Source: Leguminivora glycinivorella (lineage: Eukaryota > Arthropoda > Insecta > Lepidoptera > Tortricidae). From it: a stretch of DNA of 64,000 nucleotides. The notes under the pieces were generated by a model. The model ran no database searches and was not told the origin of the DNA. It was given only the letters and a program-made list of their open reading frames with translations. Below are positions 44,301-52,364 of the stretch, in pieces. Made by a program: the position numbers and the translations under genes. The DNA is taken from the NCBI RefSeq assembly GCF_023078275.1, contig NC_062982.1, positions 9,188,501 to 9,252,500 on the forward strand. The letters are read 5' to 3'. Position 1 is the stretch's first letter; each line of letters starts with the position of its first letter.

Positions 44301-47300
44301 AACTTACCTCTGATAAGCCGCATAGTTTAGTAGCTCTCTGATATAGTCACAGGTTTTATGTGACACCGCCATGCAGTGAGGAAGTCCGTAGACGCCTTGG
44401 TGTTGCCCACCAAGGGAAATGAAGCTCTTGATTGGAGGCAACTTGTGGCCGCAACGTTGGATCATGCCTCGCCTAAAATAGGAAATAGTTGGAGTTAAAT
44501 TAAAACCGATTTTTGTCAACTGAAATAGGTAGATACCATAAAGTAATCAAGTCTAGAGATTTGTATAGCCTACAAACGTGTTTTTTATTTCTGAATTTCT
44601 TACGTATGAAAACAAACAATAATAATAATAATATGTCTAAGCTTTTGATTGATATTTCAAAATTGGTCTCTTAATGCACCGCCTACAATCTTCTCTGCTT
44701 TGCCCAAAGGTTGACTGGTAGAGAATGCCTCATGGCATTAAGTTCACCTTTTGTACATTAAGTTGTTCTTTTGTGCAATAAAGTTTAAATAAATAAATAA
44801 ATAAATAACACAATTTAACCAAAAGCGATATACCACTGTAACTTCTGTTTAGTCTAACGACGTATCAAATTTAATGGAAATCTAAATCTAATATCTGGTT
44901 TTTTTTTTTTGCGATTTCAGCATTGGTCCATCTTGTTCATTATGACCTCAAAAGTCACTATTATCTATACAATATAGAAGCGTGACTAGGAACAATTTCA
45001 AAACAAATAAAAATATATTACAAAATAATTTGTTTTATTTACTACTTAAATTAGGTTTTTGTGCTCCACTGTGTGTAAAGAAGGGTAATGTGTTAGTCAA
45101 TTTTAAATGTGTGTTGATTAGTGGCACTCCAGATACCAAACGCGTGGGTTCGATTTCGATGATTCTTGCGTCAATCGATTAGTCGTAATTGCCCGTTACA
45201 AAAAGCATGTATATTAAAGGCTACATTATAAAAAATAAGGTTTTTTGTACGAATCCGCTGTATCGTTCGCGATAACGTGCCAATTTGTTAAATCTTACCT
45301 TTAATGGTATAACAATTAACAATACGAACCATGACACGATCCATGATTTGTAGTTTGTATCATCAACAACACAGCTCTGAATATCTACAGATAAAGTGCC
45401 AAAAATATGTAAGTATACAGAACTTTATTGCCTGTACATTGAGATGTGCATATATATTTTTGGCATTTTGTATACAACTCAGCTGTGTTGTTGACTGTAC
45501 CTACACTCGGTACGCTATACGCTTGACACTGCGGCAAAATAGGCACATAGCCAGCGATTAGAAATTTACTTTTACTTGTACTATTATATATTCTGTGCTT
45601 TTACTGCCCAGGAAAAATCATTGTACCTACATACTACAAGCTATAGTTATCTAACATTCTTGCCATTGCTGGTTTTATGTCTGACATTATCACTTGACTA
45701 AGTTTTATGACTGTGATTTTTGTTGAGTGTGTTAACAATAAAAAAAGTTTTTTTGGCTCAATGGTTGACTGATTAAAAATGCTTTTCGATATTAAGCCTG
45801 CCTTCTGCCATTTGTGCTTCCTAAAAGTATATATAATAGGTACAATAAAGGCAAAATAAAAACCAAATATTGCCAGCCATCCAAAGATCTAAGACATATA
45901 AAATGGGACTATTATGTAATTAATGTATTTTGTTTGAAAAGCAACTATTCTTGATAATAGTAATGGATGTGTTGTGTCATATCATTGTGGTCAAAGAGCA
46001 GACATAAACAACAGATAAATTGAGGACAAATAATATTTACCTCTTTAATTAGTATTAACATAAATTAATCAGCAACTTTATACAATTCAACCTATAGAGC
46101 TTAGTAATTTTAGTACTTACCACAAATCCACAATACAGAAGTTCTCAAAAAGTTTGTACAAAAATTAAGGAAAAAGTTAAATTTGTTTTTATTATTCCTA
46201 TTTTTTTACCAAGATTTTTTTGATGAATTGAAATTATAGTAAGTTTTATTTCGTCATTAAGGTTCTCTAGTATCTATATTTTCTTAATTATAACAATTAC
46301 CCTGTATATGTATATCTCATGAAAGTCGACTTATATTACTAAATGTTGGTAACAAAATAGGATCAATTAAAATTTGCTGACATGGCTATGTACAAACTTT
46401 TTGATAACTGCTCAATAATTCAAAAAATTCTAATATGGCACAGTCTACATCAGACATCTCTATTAAAACTTATTGGTAACTTGTAGGTAATTTATGGGTG
46501 GTAACTTTACTAACTTTTAACTCATTGTTTTGTGATAATTTTACAATTGACAAAATTATGAATCTTACAAAAAAACCAACATACTGCTGTACCCAAAACA
46601 TCCATATAGGTCAACTATAAAAATACTTACAAAAACTGGCATCCCTGTGAAAAACCAATCACATGAAAGCCCTTTTCTAATTTAGGGTCTGCCGCAAGTA
46701 TTCTGCAGGCATACTCCACTTGGTCGTTAGGGTTCATGAAGAAACCACTCTCCCGGTCCTCAATAGTGTTGTTCCCAAACCGTAGGGACGTGACATATAC
46801 ATTTGGTATCTGTTTTTCTAGGAATGTTTTGAAGCCACCAAGACTGTAGTACGCACAGCAGGTGTCACCTAAAAATAAATAAAAAATGTAGTATCCTCAA
46901 AGTACTTTAATGCACAGTTTCATATATCTCATATTTGGACTGAAATTGATGTTTTATATGAAAGAAAAGTAACCATTGACCAGCACTGTACTGAAATCAA
47001 TATGCGTGCTACAGAGCGCATGCACAGAAGCATTTTTTTTAGTACCCAAAATAAAACTAACATCCCACCAAAAACATTCTGGGTAGCGGTTTTGGCGACA
47101 GATTGGTGCAATGGTGTCATGGAGCACCTGGTTTTGTACCCTTGTGTACCCTTCAACGGCCAAGTCACACAACATTAACTATAATAATAAAGAAATTGCA
47201 GTAAGGAACCTTACACTTGGCACAACTTTGTCTAGATTTCATTACTTTTTGAGATATACAAGCAGCTCCATCGAGACTTGGTTAGCTTTTTACAGAATGT

Positions 47301-48103
47301 TTTTGGTGGGATTTCACTTCTTTTTGTAGAAACGTGGGCATGAAATGAAGCGGCCCACCAAGTTGAATATTTTTTGTAAAGGCGGCATGTCAATCTCTAA
47401 TAGTTTGGTAGGGCTCTTGTGTTTTCTAATCAGAGTCACCAGGTACTCCTGATCTATGATTATCCTAGTTTTTATAGTTTTCCCTATATGTGGCCATTAA
47501 ACCCTAACCCCCTTATTCATAAACGTAAATTAAAGTTATCAAGCCAATATAGTTTGTTTGTCCCTTTCCGACGTATCAGTGTTATCACACTTTCTATCAA
47601 AAGGGACAAACAAACTTTATCGGCTTGATAACTTTAGTGTACGTTTATGAATAAGGGGGTAACTCTGTAACAAATTTCTGAGTTGTTGTTGGGAAGTAAT
47701 AGTTTTTATTCTGATGATCATGAGTGAGTGTCATAATTGCGAAACTTTGGTTTTGCTTAACTTCGGAACTAAATGACCTACAGACTTGAAATTTTAATTT
47801 TATGTATGTGATTATAGCTTAATTACTGGATGACGAAAATTTCTGCGTTCTGGTATTATCCAGAGGTTCTCAAATGCCTGAAAATGCGGCGAAATGGTTC
47901 CAGTAAAGGATGGTACGGCAGTGTTTGCTTCGCGCTCGACTTGGCGGGGCACTACCGTGCCCCCTGATATGATTTGACAATAACTCATATTGCACGGAAA
48001 AAATCTTACCCATTCCATGCCATAACACAATCGGTGTCGGTGTTTGACCAGCTCCAACAATTATAACGTGAATTAAACTAACTAACGATATCAACAGCTT
48101 CAT
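32301..48103 (-). CDS. Ppt1: Palmitoyl-protein thioesterase 1
   Basis: Six exons, read downwards: 48103-48010, 46868-46631, 44472-44308, 40950-40825, 35283-35133 and 32426-32301. Splice sites are GT-AG and phases match, giving 299 aa. The start is MKLLISLVSLIHVIIVGAG (signal peptide) followed by TPTPIVLWHGMGDTCC. The nucleophile elbow is GFSQG (Ser105), the catalytic Asp is 225 (KFDRDSMVQP) and the His is 281 (PGDHLQFDE), matching human Ser115, Asp233 and His289. Other landmarks: RCGHKLPPIKSFISLGGQHQ, GVYGLPHC, ATYWHDPLSEEEYKRKSIFL and SEWFGFYKPGQ. The enzyme removes thioester-linked fatty acids from proteins in lysosomes; human loss causes infantile ceroid lipofuscinosis. Exons 2-5 have exactly the lengths of the neighbouring 21804-27066 gene. 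The human Asn232 glycosylation sequon is absent (DRDS). Introns are swollen by transposons (5.5 kb in intron 4), and intron 5 holds decayed copies of exon 5. Confidence 0.95.
32821..33170 (+). mobile_element. Gypsy-type LTR retrotransposon remnant (LTR end, PBS, gag start)
   Basis: An LTR-like end with AATAAA (about 32870) is followed by TGGCGACGAGTCCG (about 32930), a primer-binding-site-like junction common in insect Gypsy elements. An ATG at 33002 then starts a gag-like frame (MANFVGNIGVFDH, then VQEWDVFFGRLSQFIKLNKI). The frame is broken by TAA at 33041-33043 and ends at about 33165. Nothing of pol or env follows. It lies upstream of the last exon of the PPT1 gene, in intron 5. Confidence 0.6.
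33242..33492 (-). repeat. CTAGCTTTTGCCCGCGGC dispersed repeat
   Basis: Same orientation and ends as 21411-21592, and longer because it keeps AATTCCGGAGTGCTCCATAC. Confidence 0.8.
33615..33733. mobile_element. TIR MITE (TACAGTCAACCAATTGGAA), second copy
   Basis: Matches 16154-16292, with an internal deletion after the left arm. Confidence 0.8.
33765..33902. mobile_element. CCGATATCGG hairpin MITE, fourth copy
   Basis: AAGTGCATTTTCACATTATC and its inverse at the right end. The centre is reversed relative to 20459-20599. Confidence 0.85.
34126..34306 (-). pseudogene. Decayed third copy of PPT1 exon 5, plus a 3' fragment
   Basis: On the minus strand, 34250-34126 matches exon 5 (35283-35133): GAGTCGGAATGGTTCGGATT, then AAACCTGGACAAGGGTCTCA. 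Seven bases are missing after CTTCGT, and the 3' end is rearranged (CCTAAG|gtaaga), so the frame is lost. Just upstream (34306-34266) lies the isolated 3' end of another copy, CAGCAATCTAAAATCTATAC then TGAG|gtaaga. Neither can join exon 6 in frame. Confidence 0.85.
34502..34694 (-). pseudogene. Decayed second copy of PPT1 exon 5
   Basis: 34690-34546 (minus) matches exon 5 closely: AAGTTCGACAGAGACAGTAT, AAACCTGGACAAGGCTCTCA, then a good donor (GAG|gtaaga). The Trp codon of SEWFGF is TAG (34617-34615), and the following Gly is Cys. No acceptor AG remains at the expected position. A short exon 5-like start (AAGTTACAAAACTTCGTAAT, 34528-34502) follows the donor, a trace of one more copy. Confidence 0.9.
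34721..34975. mobile_element. Head-to-head dimer of a tRNA-derived SINE
   Basis: Two SINE units face away from a GC-rich centre (CGCCCGCGGCTAGGCGGGCG). The right unit (+, from about 34842) has A box TGGTCTAGTGG, B box GGTTCGATTCC (34897-34907) and body GTCGTTTTTTCTTTCGTGTA. The left unit is its mirror image but lacks 16 bp between the A and B boxes. The dimer separates intact exon 5 of PPT1 from its first decayed copy. Confidence 0.85.
35495..35640. repeat. Dispersed repeat shared with 31320-31475
   Basis: Same blocks as 31320-31475 (GACAAAAAATGGCGC, GGTCGTAATTTATAACCG). It lies in intron 4 of the PPT1 gene. Confidence 0.65.
35727..35967 (-). repeat. CTAGCTTTTGCCCGCGGC dispersed repeat
   Basis: Begins CTAGCTTCTGCCCGCGGCTA and ends CCCGTTTATAATATCAGTAT. 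Confidence 0.75.
36470..36570 (+). repeat. 3' fragment of the 0.3-kb dispersed repeat
   Basis: GTGTCGAGAGATAGCAGTCT to TTTCTATAATACTTGATTAT matches the end of 30622-30935. Confidence 0.65.
36955..37165 (+). mobile_element. RTE-like LINE 3' remnant
   Basis: The plus strand encodes GRGKPKKWRMDCVRHDMELK followed by DRDVWKRKTCCADPK and a stop, a typical RTE C-terminus, then an (AATAA)n-like tail. No RT core. It lies in intron 4 of the PPT1 gene. Confidence 0.8.
38015..38410. repeat. 198-bp tandem duplication inside the hAT-like element
   Basis: Two units start GCTAAAAGGTGTTATTAGGA at about 38017 and 38216. Both continue through TTATATCACCATTTTATAGA, CTATAACAGGATCAAATATG and GCAATCAATTTGCGCTA to CAAGCCGCT. 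Confidence 0.9.
39605..39940 (+). mobile_element. LINE 3' end nested in the hAT-like element
   Basis: An open stretch ending TAA at about 39801 encodes GIRLYNILHDDIKQ, then FVRKLKSILLEMACYTLDEF, the usual C-terminal end of several insect LINE ORFs. An untranslated tail and a (TATATC)n-like terminus follow at about 39920-39940. Confidence 0.75.
40540..40797 (-). mobile_element. tRNA-derived SINE
   Basis: Read on minus: GACGACCGGTCTGGCTCAGC (A box region), GGGTTCGAATCCC (B box), then body ATGGATGTTTTCTATGTATA and end GTAAGGTGTCCCC plus an ATTTATTT tail. It is a complete-looking copy lying next to exon 4 of PPT1. Confidence 0.85.
41025..41240 (-). repeat. Dispersed repeat, inverted copy of 19120-19385
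   Basis: CCGTTCGGGAGCTACGATGC, a (CAGA)n run and GACACGTCAAACTT match 19120-19385 on the other strand. It starts about 75 bp upstream of exon 4 of PPT1. Confidence 0.75.
41492..42152 (+). repeat. Two CTAGCTTTTGCCCGCGGC-type repeats in a row
   Basis: 41492-41672 and 41890-42152 have the same orientation (opposite to 21411-21592). Both start near CCATACTAATATTATAA and end in GCGAGCGAAGC/GCGAGCGATGC plus GCAAAAGCTA. Confidence 0.8.
42596..42915 (-). repeat. 0.3-kb dispersed repeat, inverted copy
   Basis: Reverse complement of 30622-30935: GATCAAAGAGGATCGAGTTT to ACGGAGTTCCATATGTC. Confidence 0.8.
43297..43982 (-). repeat. ACCGCCTTC repeat with three 121-bp tandem units
   Basis: It begins AAACCGCCTTCCTTTGGGGT and ends in its inverse GATTTGGAAGGCGGTTAAAA, related to 19856-20310. 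Inside, a 121-bp unit (GTTCCACTGCACCAAATGTC, GTAAGTGCATGCTGTTC, GTGCCGTTCAGATTTGAGGA) is repeated three times from about 43495 to 43850. The short frames over it are by-products of the repeat. Confidence 0.85.
44040..44210 (+). mobile_element. LINE 3' remnant with C-terminal zinc-finger-like motif
   Basis: One plus frame reads CQSCGRVCRSCIGLHSHEKA, the CxxCGRxCRSxIGLxSH motif found at the end of many insect LINE ORFs. A GATGATGATGA tail follows. It lies in intron 3 of the PPT1 gene. Confidence 0.75.
44225..44243 (-). repeat. 19-bp duplicate of a PPT1 exon 3 segment
   Basis: TCACAGGTTTTATGTGACA is identical to 44347-44365 in exon 3 (encoding part of VSHKTCD), 122 bp away. Confidence 0.55.
44630..44810 (+). 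mobile_element. Retroposon 3' end with (TAAA)n tail
   Basis: AAAGGTTGACTGGTAGAGAA, TGCCTCATGGCATTAAGTTC and GTGCAATAAAGTTT precede a (TAAA)n tail. This 3' end is common in lepidopteran transcripts as I recall; the class is not certain. Confidence 0.7.
44811..46130. other. PPT1 intron 2, mostly unrecognised
   Basis: AT-rich. It contains a hairpin at 45348-45512 (ATCAACAACACAGCTCTGAA ... CAGCTGTGTTGTTGA, with a second pair GTGCCAAAAATAT / ATTTTTGGCA inside). Confidence 0.6.
46136..46415. mobile_element. TA-flanked TIR MITE, intact copy
   Basis: Ends CAGAAGTTCTCAAAAAGTTT and (inverse) ACTTTTTGATAACTGCTC, flanked by TA. The uninterrupted reference for 18505-18942. It lies in intron 2 of the PPT1 gene. 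Confidence 0.85.
47060..47325. mobile_element. Inverted-repeat element (CCACCAAAAACATTCTG)
   Basis: ATCCCACCAAAAACATTCTG and its inverse CAGAATGTTTTTGGTGGGAT lie about 230 bp apart in intron 1 of the PPT1 gene. Confidence 0.65.
47507..47663. mobile_element. Hairpin MITE (CCCCCTTATTCATAAACG)
   Basis: CCCCCTTATTCATAAACGTA and its inverse at 47638-47660, with GTTTGTTTGTCCCTTT / AAAGGGACAAACAAAC inside. The arms are nearly perfect over more than 60 bp. Confidence 0.9.
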
Positions 48104-49479
48104 TGTTTATAGCAGATCGTGACACCAAAATACCAAATAATTTTATGAAACCGCTTTGGAACTATGCAATCACAGTCACATTGAATTTATACTGAACTGA
48201 ATTATACTTAAACACGGATTTTATTCGAAATCAACAGTTTTTCTTATTTATTACATTCCGAAAGACACGAAATAAGACCGGACACCACAAGCGTAATATT
48301 GAAATGAATAATTTAATAATAAATTCAATAACAAAGAACTGTCATCGTCTGTCAGTAACGTGCCAAAAATTGAAAAAAGCGCCATTGCGCGCGCATGTCT
48401 TGGGGATTGACTCCAAAACAAGTAATAAAGCTTCGTAGTCTTATGTCAAGTACGGTTTGCTAAAAAATCTATAAAATATGTTATACTCTGGCACACGTAC
48501 TTTTTCAGCACGAAAAGCTATAAATGTAAAAAAATGTAGGCGCAAAAACAGAATATTTAACAGGATATGTCTGAATATGAACATTATAAAAAAGACGAGC
48601 TTAAATGTGCATTTAAAAAAATCATGATCAAATGCAAAAGCGATTTAAGTGTGTACGAAGTACGAACAAGCACGAGCCGCTATGCTTTACTTCATTCCTT
48701 AGGAACGATACCCTGTCAAAGTTGTCAGACTGTTATGGCGGTTTCGTCAAATCGCCATTATCTGTACAAAACAGAACGAAATAATTGAATTTCTCGTATT
48801 TAATATGTTTCACGTAATTAAATATGTTGATATCTGTACCTGTGTTTATATTATTTCAGATAGGTATTTCACATAGAGGTTGTCCATTAGCAGATCTCAA
48901 GGGAAACTGTTATGCCTGAAGTTTTATTGTAGGCGTTAAATTGGTAAGTACCTTTGTAATTATAATTATCTTTTCCTTTATTGCATTTTGGTAATTATCA
49001 TTTTTACTATTTCAATCAATAGTTCCTAGGTATATTTTCTTCGTCGGGCACTCTTTTAGGAATCAGGGAAGGCAGATGACTTTTCCTCAAGTTGCTGTAA
49101 ACTACACGCCTATAAGAAAGTACCTACATAATAGTGATGCTTCACTTATTCACCAATTCGGAACACCAATGAAATACCGTAATGTATTGAAACTCGCATG
49201 TGAGTTCTAGCATCGGATAATTGAACACTTAGGATAAGGGATACCTATTACAGTAGTACATATTACCTACTCAATGGCTTGGGCAAGTCAATGGTGTCAA
49301 AGTCGAAGAATTAATTACAAAAAATAGTACGAAAAAAAAAACAACTGAATAACATTTTATCAATTTATTAATCGTTTAAAAAAACAAATTAAAACTGAAA
49401 CTGTAGCCTTCCTAATTCGTGTTAATACAATCTTAGGTCTTTTCAGATCAAAAAAATTACGAGGTAACATTATGTTCGT
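48104..49479. other. Upstream region of PPT1, nothing recognised
   Basis: No promoter motif or further gene can be named. A 73-codon frame at 48567-48788 has no recognisable features. Confidence 0.45.
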
Positions 49480-50046
49480 TTTTAGGGTTCCGTAGTCAAC
49501 TAGGAACCCTTATAGTTTCGCCATGTCTGTCTGTCCGTCCGTCCGTCCGTCCGTCCGTCCGTCCGTCCGTCCGCGGATAATCTCAGTAACCGTTAGCACT
49601 AGAAAGCTGCAATTTGGTACCAATATGTAAATCAATCACGCCAACAAAGTGCAAAAATAAAAAATGGAAAAAAATGTTTTATTAGGGTACCCCCCCTACA
49701 TGTAAAGTGGGGGCTGATATTTTTTTTCAATCCAACCCCAACGTGTGATATATTGTTGGATAGGTATCTAAAAATGAATAAGGGTTTACTAAGATCATTT
49801 TTTGATAATATTAATATTTTCGGAAATAATCGCTCTTAAAGGAAAAAAAAAAGTGCGTCCCCCCCCCTCTAACTTTTGAACCATATGTTTAAAAAATATG
49901 AAAAAAATCACAAAAGTAGAACTTTATAAATACTTTCTAGGAAAATTGTTTTGAACTTGATAGGTTTAGTAGTTTTTTAGAAAAATACGGAAAACTACGG
50001 AACCCTACACTGAGCGTGGCCCGACACGCTCTTGGCCGGTTTTTTT
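49480..50046 (-). repeat. Lepidopteran 0.55-kb dispersed repeat
   Basis: Inverted copy of 12863-13540: AGGGTTCCGTAGTCAACTAG, a (CCGT)n run at about 49533-49572, and GTGGCCCGACACGCTCTTGG near the end. Confidence 0.85.
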
Positions 50047-52051
50047 ATAGAAGGCCAAGATATATTTTGCATGACACAGATCATATTCAATGTCATCAAA
50101 ATAGATATTTGTGACCTGTAGCAAGCACAACTTGCGTTCTTGCCCTAAAGTCCATACTACATCAAGCGCGACTGCAAGTATGGACTCGCGGGCGAAAGTG
50201 CAACTTGTGTTAGACTGCCTGATATGCATTTTTTGATATGTTTATTTTTAGAGTCCTTATAATAAGGCACAAGCAGAAGTCAATATTCCGAAATAATACT
50301 TCTTTCACATGCAATTTTCAAAGTTTGGCTGGAATCAGTGTTGGAAAGGCATATAAAGGGCTAAGTACCTCATTTTTGTTGCTCCAACACTCACTTTAAT
50401 GTTAAACGGCGCTCCCTGGGCTGTTATAAATGTGCCATTGCGTCATCGCGCTGTCCCTGTCACACCATGTTATATGTAAGAACATTTAGAACGGCCAAGC
50501 CAGTGTGGGAGCACCATAAGAAAAAGGCAAAGTGAAAAACTTATTGTCTATTTTCCTTGGGCCTTCAATGGGTGAGAGTTAAATCTACCACCGCGAAACA
50601 TCGGCCTTCCGGGATATCAACTAAGCTGTTTGCAATGAGATTTTCCGCTTTTCCTTTCTTCCAAATACAAAAGCACGGGTCATAGCTAAGTGTGGCAGCT
50701 GACTATTGAGACTTTAGCTCAGAAATCCATTAACACAATATCAGGGATAAACCTCTTTATAATAAATATATCAATCCATCTTTCGTAAATAAGACTCGAT
50801 AAGTTTCAGCATAACGTTACCTCTTCATTTAAAATATATGTATAGGATAGGTAGCTGCAACGGCTGGTCCATACAAGCCGATTCCCAACGGTTTGCCTAA
50901 AATAGATTACTAGTAAAGTAGGTATCTAATGTTAAGGTAGGTTCCCTTTTGCTCTCTTTGCTTAGCAGAAATTGTCACCAGCCGCCACTGATAGGTAGGT
51001 AGTAGAATAGTATTAATATCATCCAAACTCTTATCCTACAAGGCACGTGGTCACTATTTTTCATATCTTTGATATACTTATCTAGTTTATAAGTACCTAC
51101 CTATCACTACCACGAAATAATATTTTTGTTATAAGTAGCTATATAGATAAAAAGATTAGAACTTCTGAATTACACAGGTAAATTTAATGATCTAGATATA
51201 ATTAGAGATCTTAAGAAAACAAAATCCTTTATTATGGTCGTCTTGTTTTTGATGAACTAATGACAATCAGTTCGGTTAACACTAATTAAATAACTTTATT
51301 TCAAGATATTCGACTATACAGTCAGCTGCATATAATTCTGCTTCCGTTCTGTGTAAAATATTTTAAGCCTGACTAATCCATGGCACCATACAATTATTCG
51401 CTATATGTAGCTGACTATACCCGATAATACCATATTTTTTGGCATGTAAACATATTATTTAAGGGAGCATTCAAAAGAAAACTGTATCTAAGTAAGACAT
51501 TGCTTTAGCAAAACAAACATAAAATTATTTCACAGAAGTAGGTACATACCAAACGTTTTGAAAATTATATAAAATTGTACATGGCACATTAATCTAAAGC
51601 TTCCATCGAACTTTTAAGATATGAATTACAATCCGTCTAGTATTGAAATAACCAAGTGAAATGAAATGAAACTTTTCAGTTTATCTCATTTATGAAAAAA
51701 TATCTAAATTTTTAGAGGACATCTGTGTTATGTATTAAACTTCTATACAATCATTTGATTTAACACCATCCTTAAATATTATCATCATAAAAAAATGGTA
51801 TCACTATCATACTCCCTAAATCACATCATCGGTATTCTATTAGAATACTTATCCTTACTGACTTAACTTAGAACTAACTAGTCTACCTCATCACAGTCTC
51901 ATAAAAGGAATCACAAAAGTCTATTCCATAGAATCACGCCGGTTTCGTTTGTGCAGCACATCTATCCAGTCCTATAGAACACAGTGCGTCCGACATGATC
52001 CCAATCTAGTGTAACTAGACGGTACAGCCTCAACGTAAAATTAATCAGATC
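50047..52051. other. Intergenic, few repeats
   Basis: 50380-50520 is a diverged TIR MITE related to 24168-24305 (GCCAGTGTGGGAGCACC end). 51317-51418 has short inverted ends (ACAGTCAGCTGCATATA / TATATGTAGCTGACTAT). The rest is unrecognised and should include the 3' UTR of the gene ending at 52052. Confidence 0.5.
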
Positions 52052-52364
52052 CTATAGGATTCTCATCGAATCTGTGTGCTTAAGTATGTTGTGTTCTATG
52101 CTTCGGAGTTTCCTCGGTTCCACATAGTCGCTGGAATCGGAGGACTCCTGCTGTTTGTGGAGGTTGTAGGAGCGGATCCGCCGCGCCCTTGTGTCGGAGT
52201 CGTACATGAGAGTGTGAGTGCTGCCCTGTCTCGACCTGAAGGCTAGCTTGTAGGGTGTACTGCTCTGCACGTCGGACATGGACCGGATGTGACGTCTGAA
52301 TTTGGACTCCTTTGTGAGAGGTGCCACTGTGAATATCGTTTCTTTCTTCGAGTCTTCTACGGAT
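52052..52364 (-). CDS. Terminal exon of an unidentified gene
   Basis: The acceptor CTTTCCAG precedes 52364, and the frame runs 104 codons to a stop at 52052-52054. It begins one base into the coding phase (SVEDSKKETIFTVAPLTKES). The peptide is basic and Ser/Arg-rich without cysteine or hydrophobic segments: KFRRHIRSMSDVQSSTPYKL, SDTRARRIRSYNLHKQQ and KLRSIEHNILKHTDSMRIL. Such a composition suits a cytoplasmic tail or a phosphorylated disordered C-terminus, but I do not recognise the family. The base composition is much richer in G+C than the surroundings, which supports coding. No further exon is visible upstream in the remaining 11.6 kb, so the other exons either lie beyond the window or are too short to see. 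Confidence 0.7.

Noticed and set aside
48567..48788. 73-codon plus-strand frame upstream of PPT1
   Set aside because: No family resemblance, AT-rich codon use like the surroundings, and no poly(A) signal or splice evidence.
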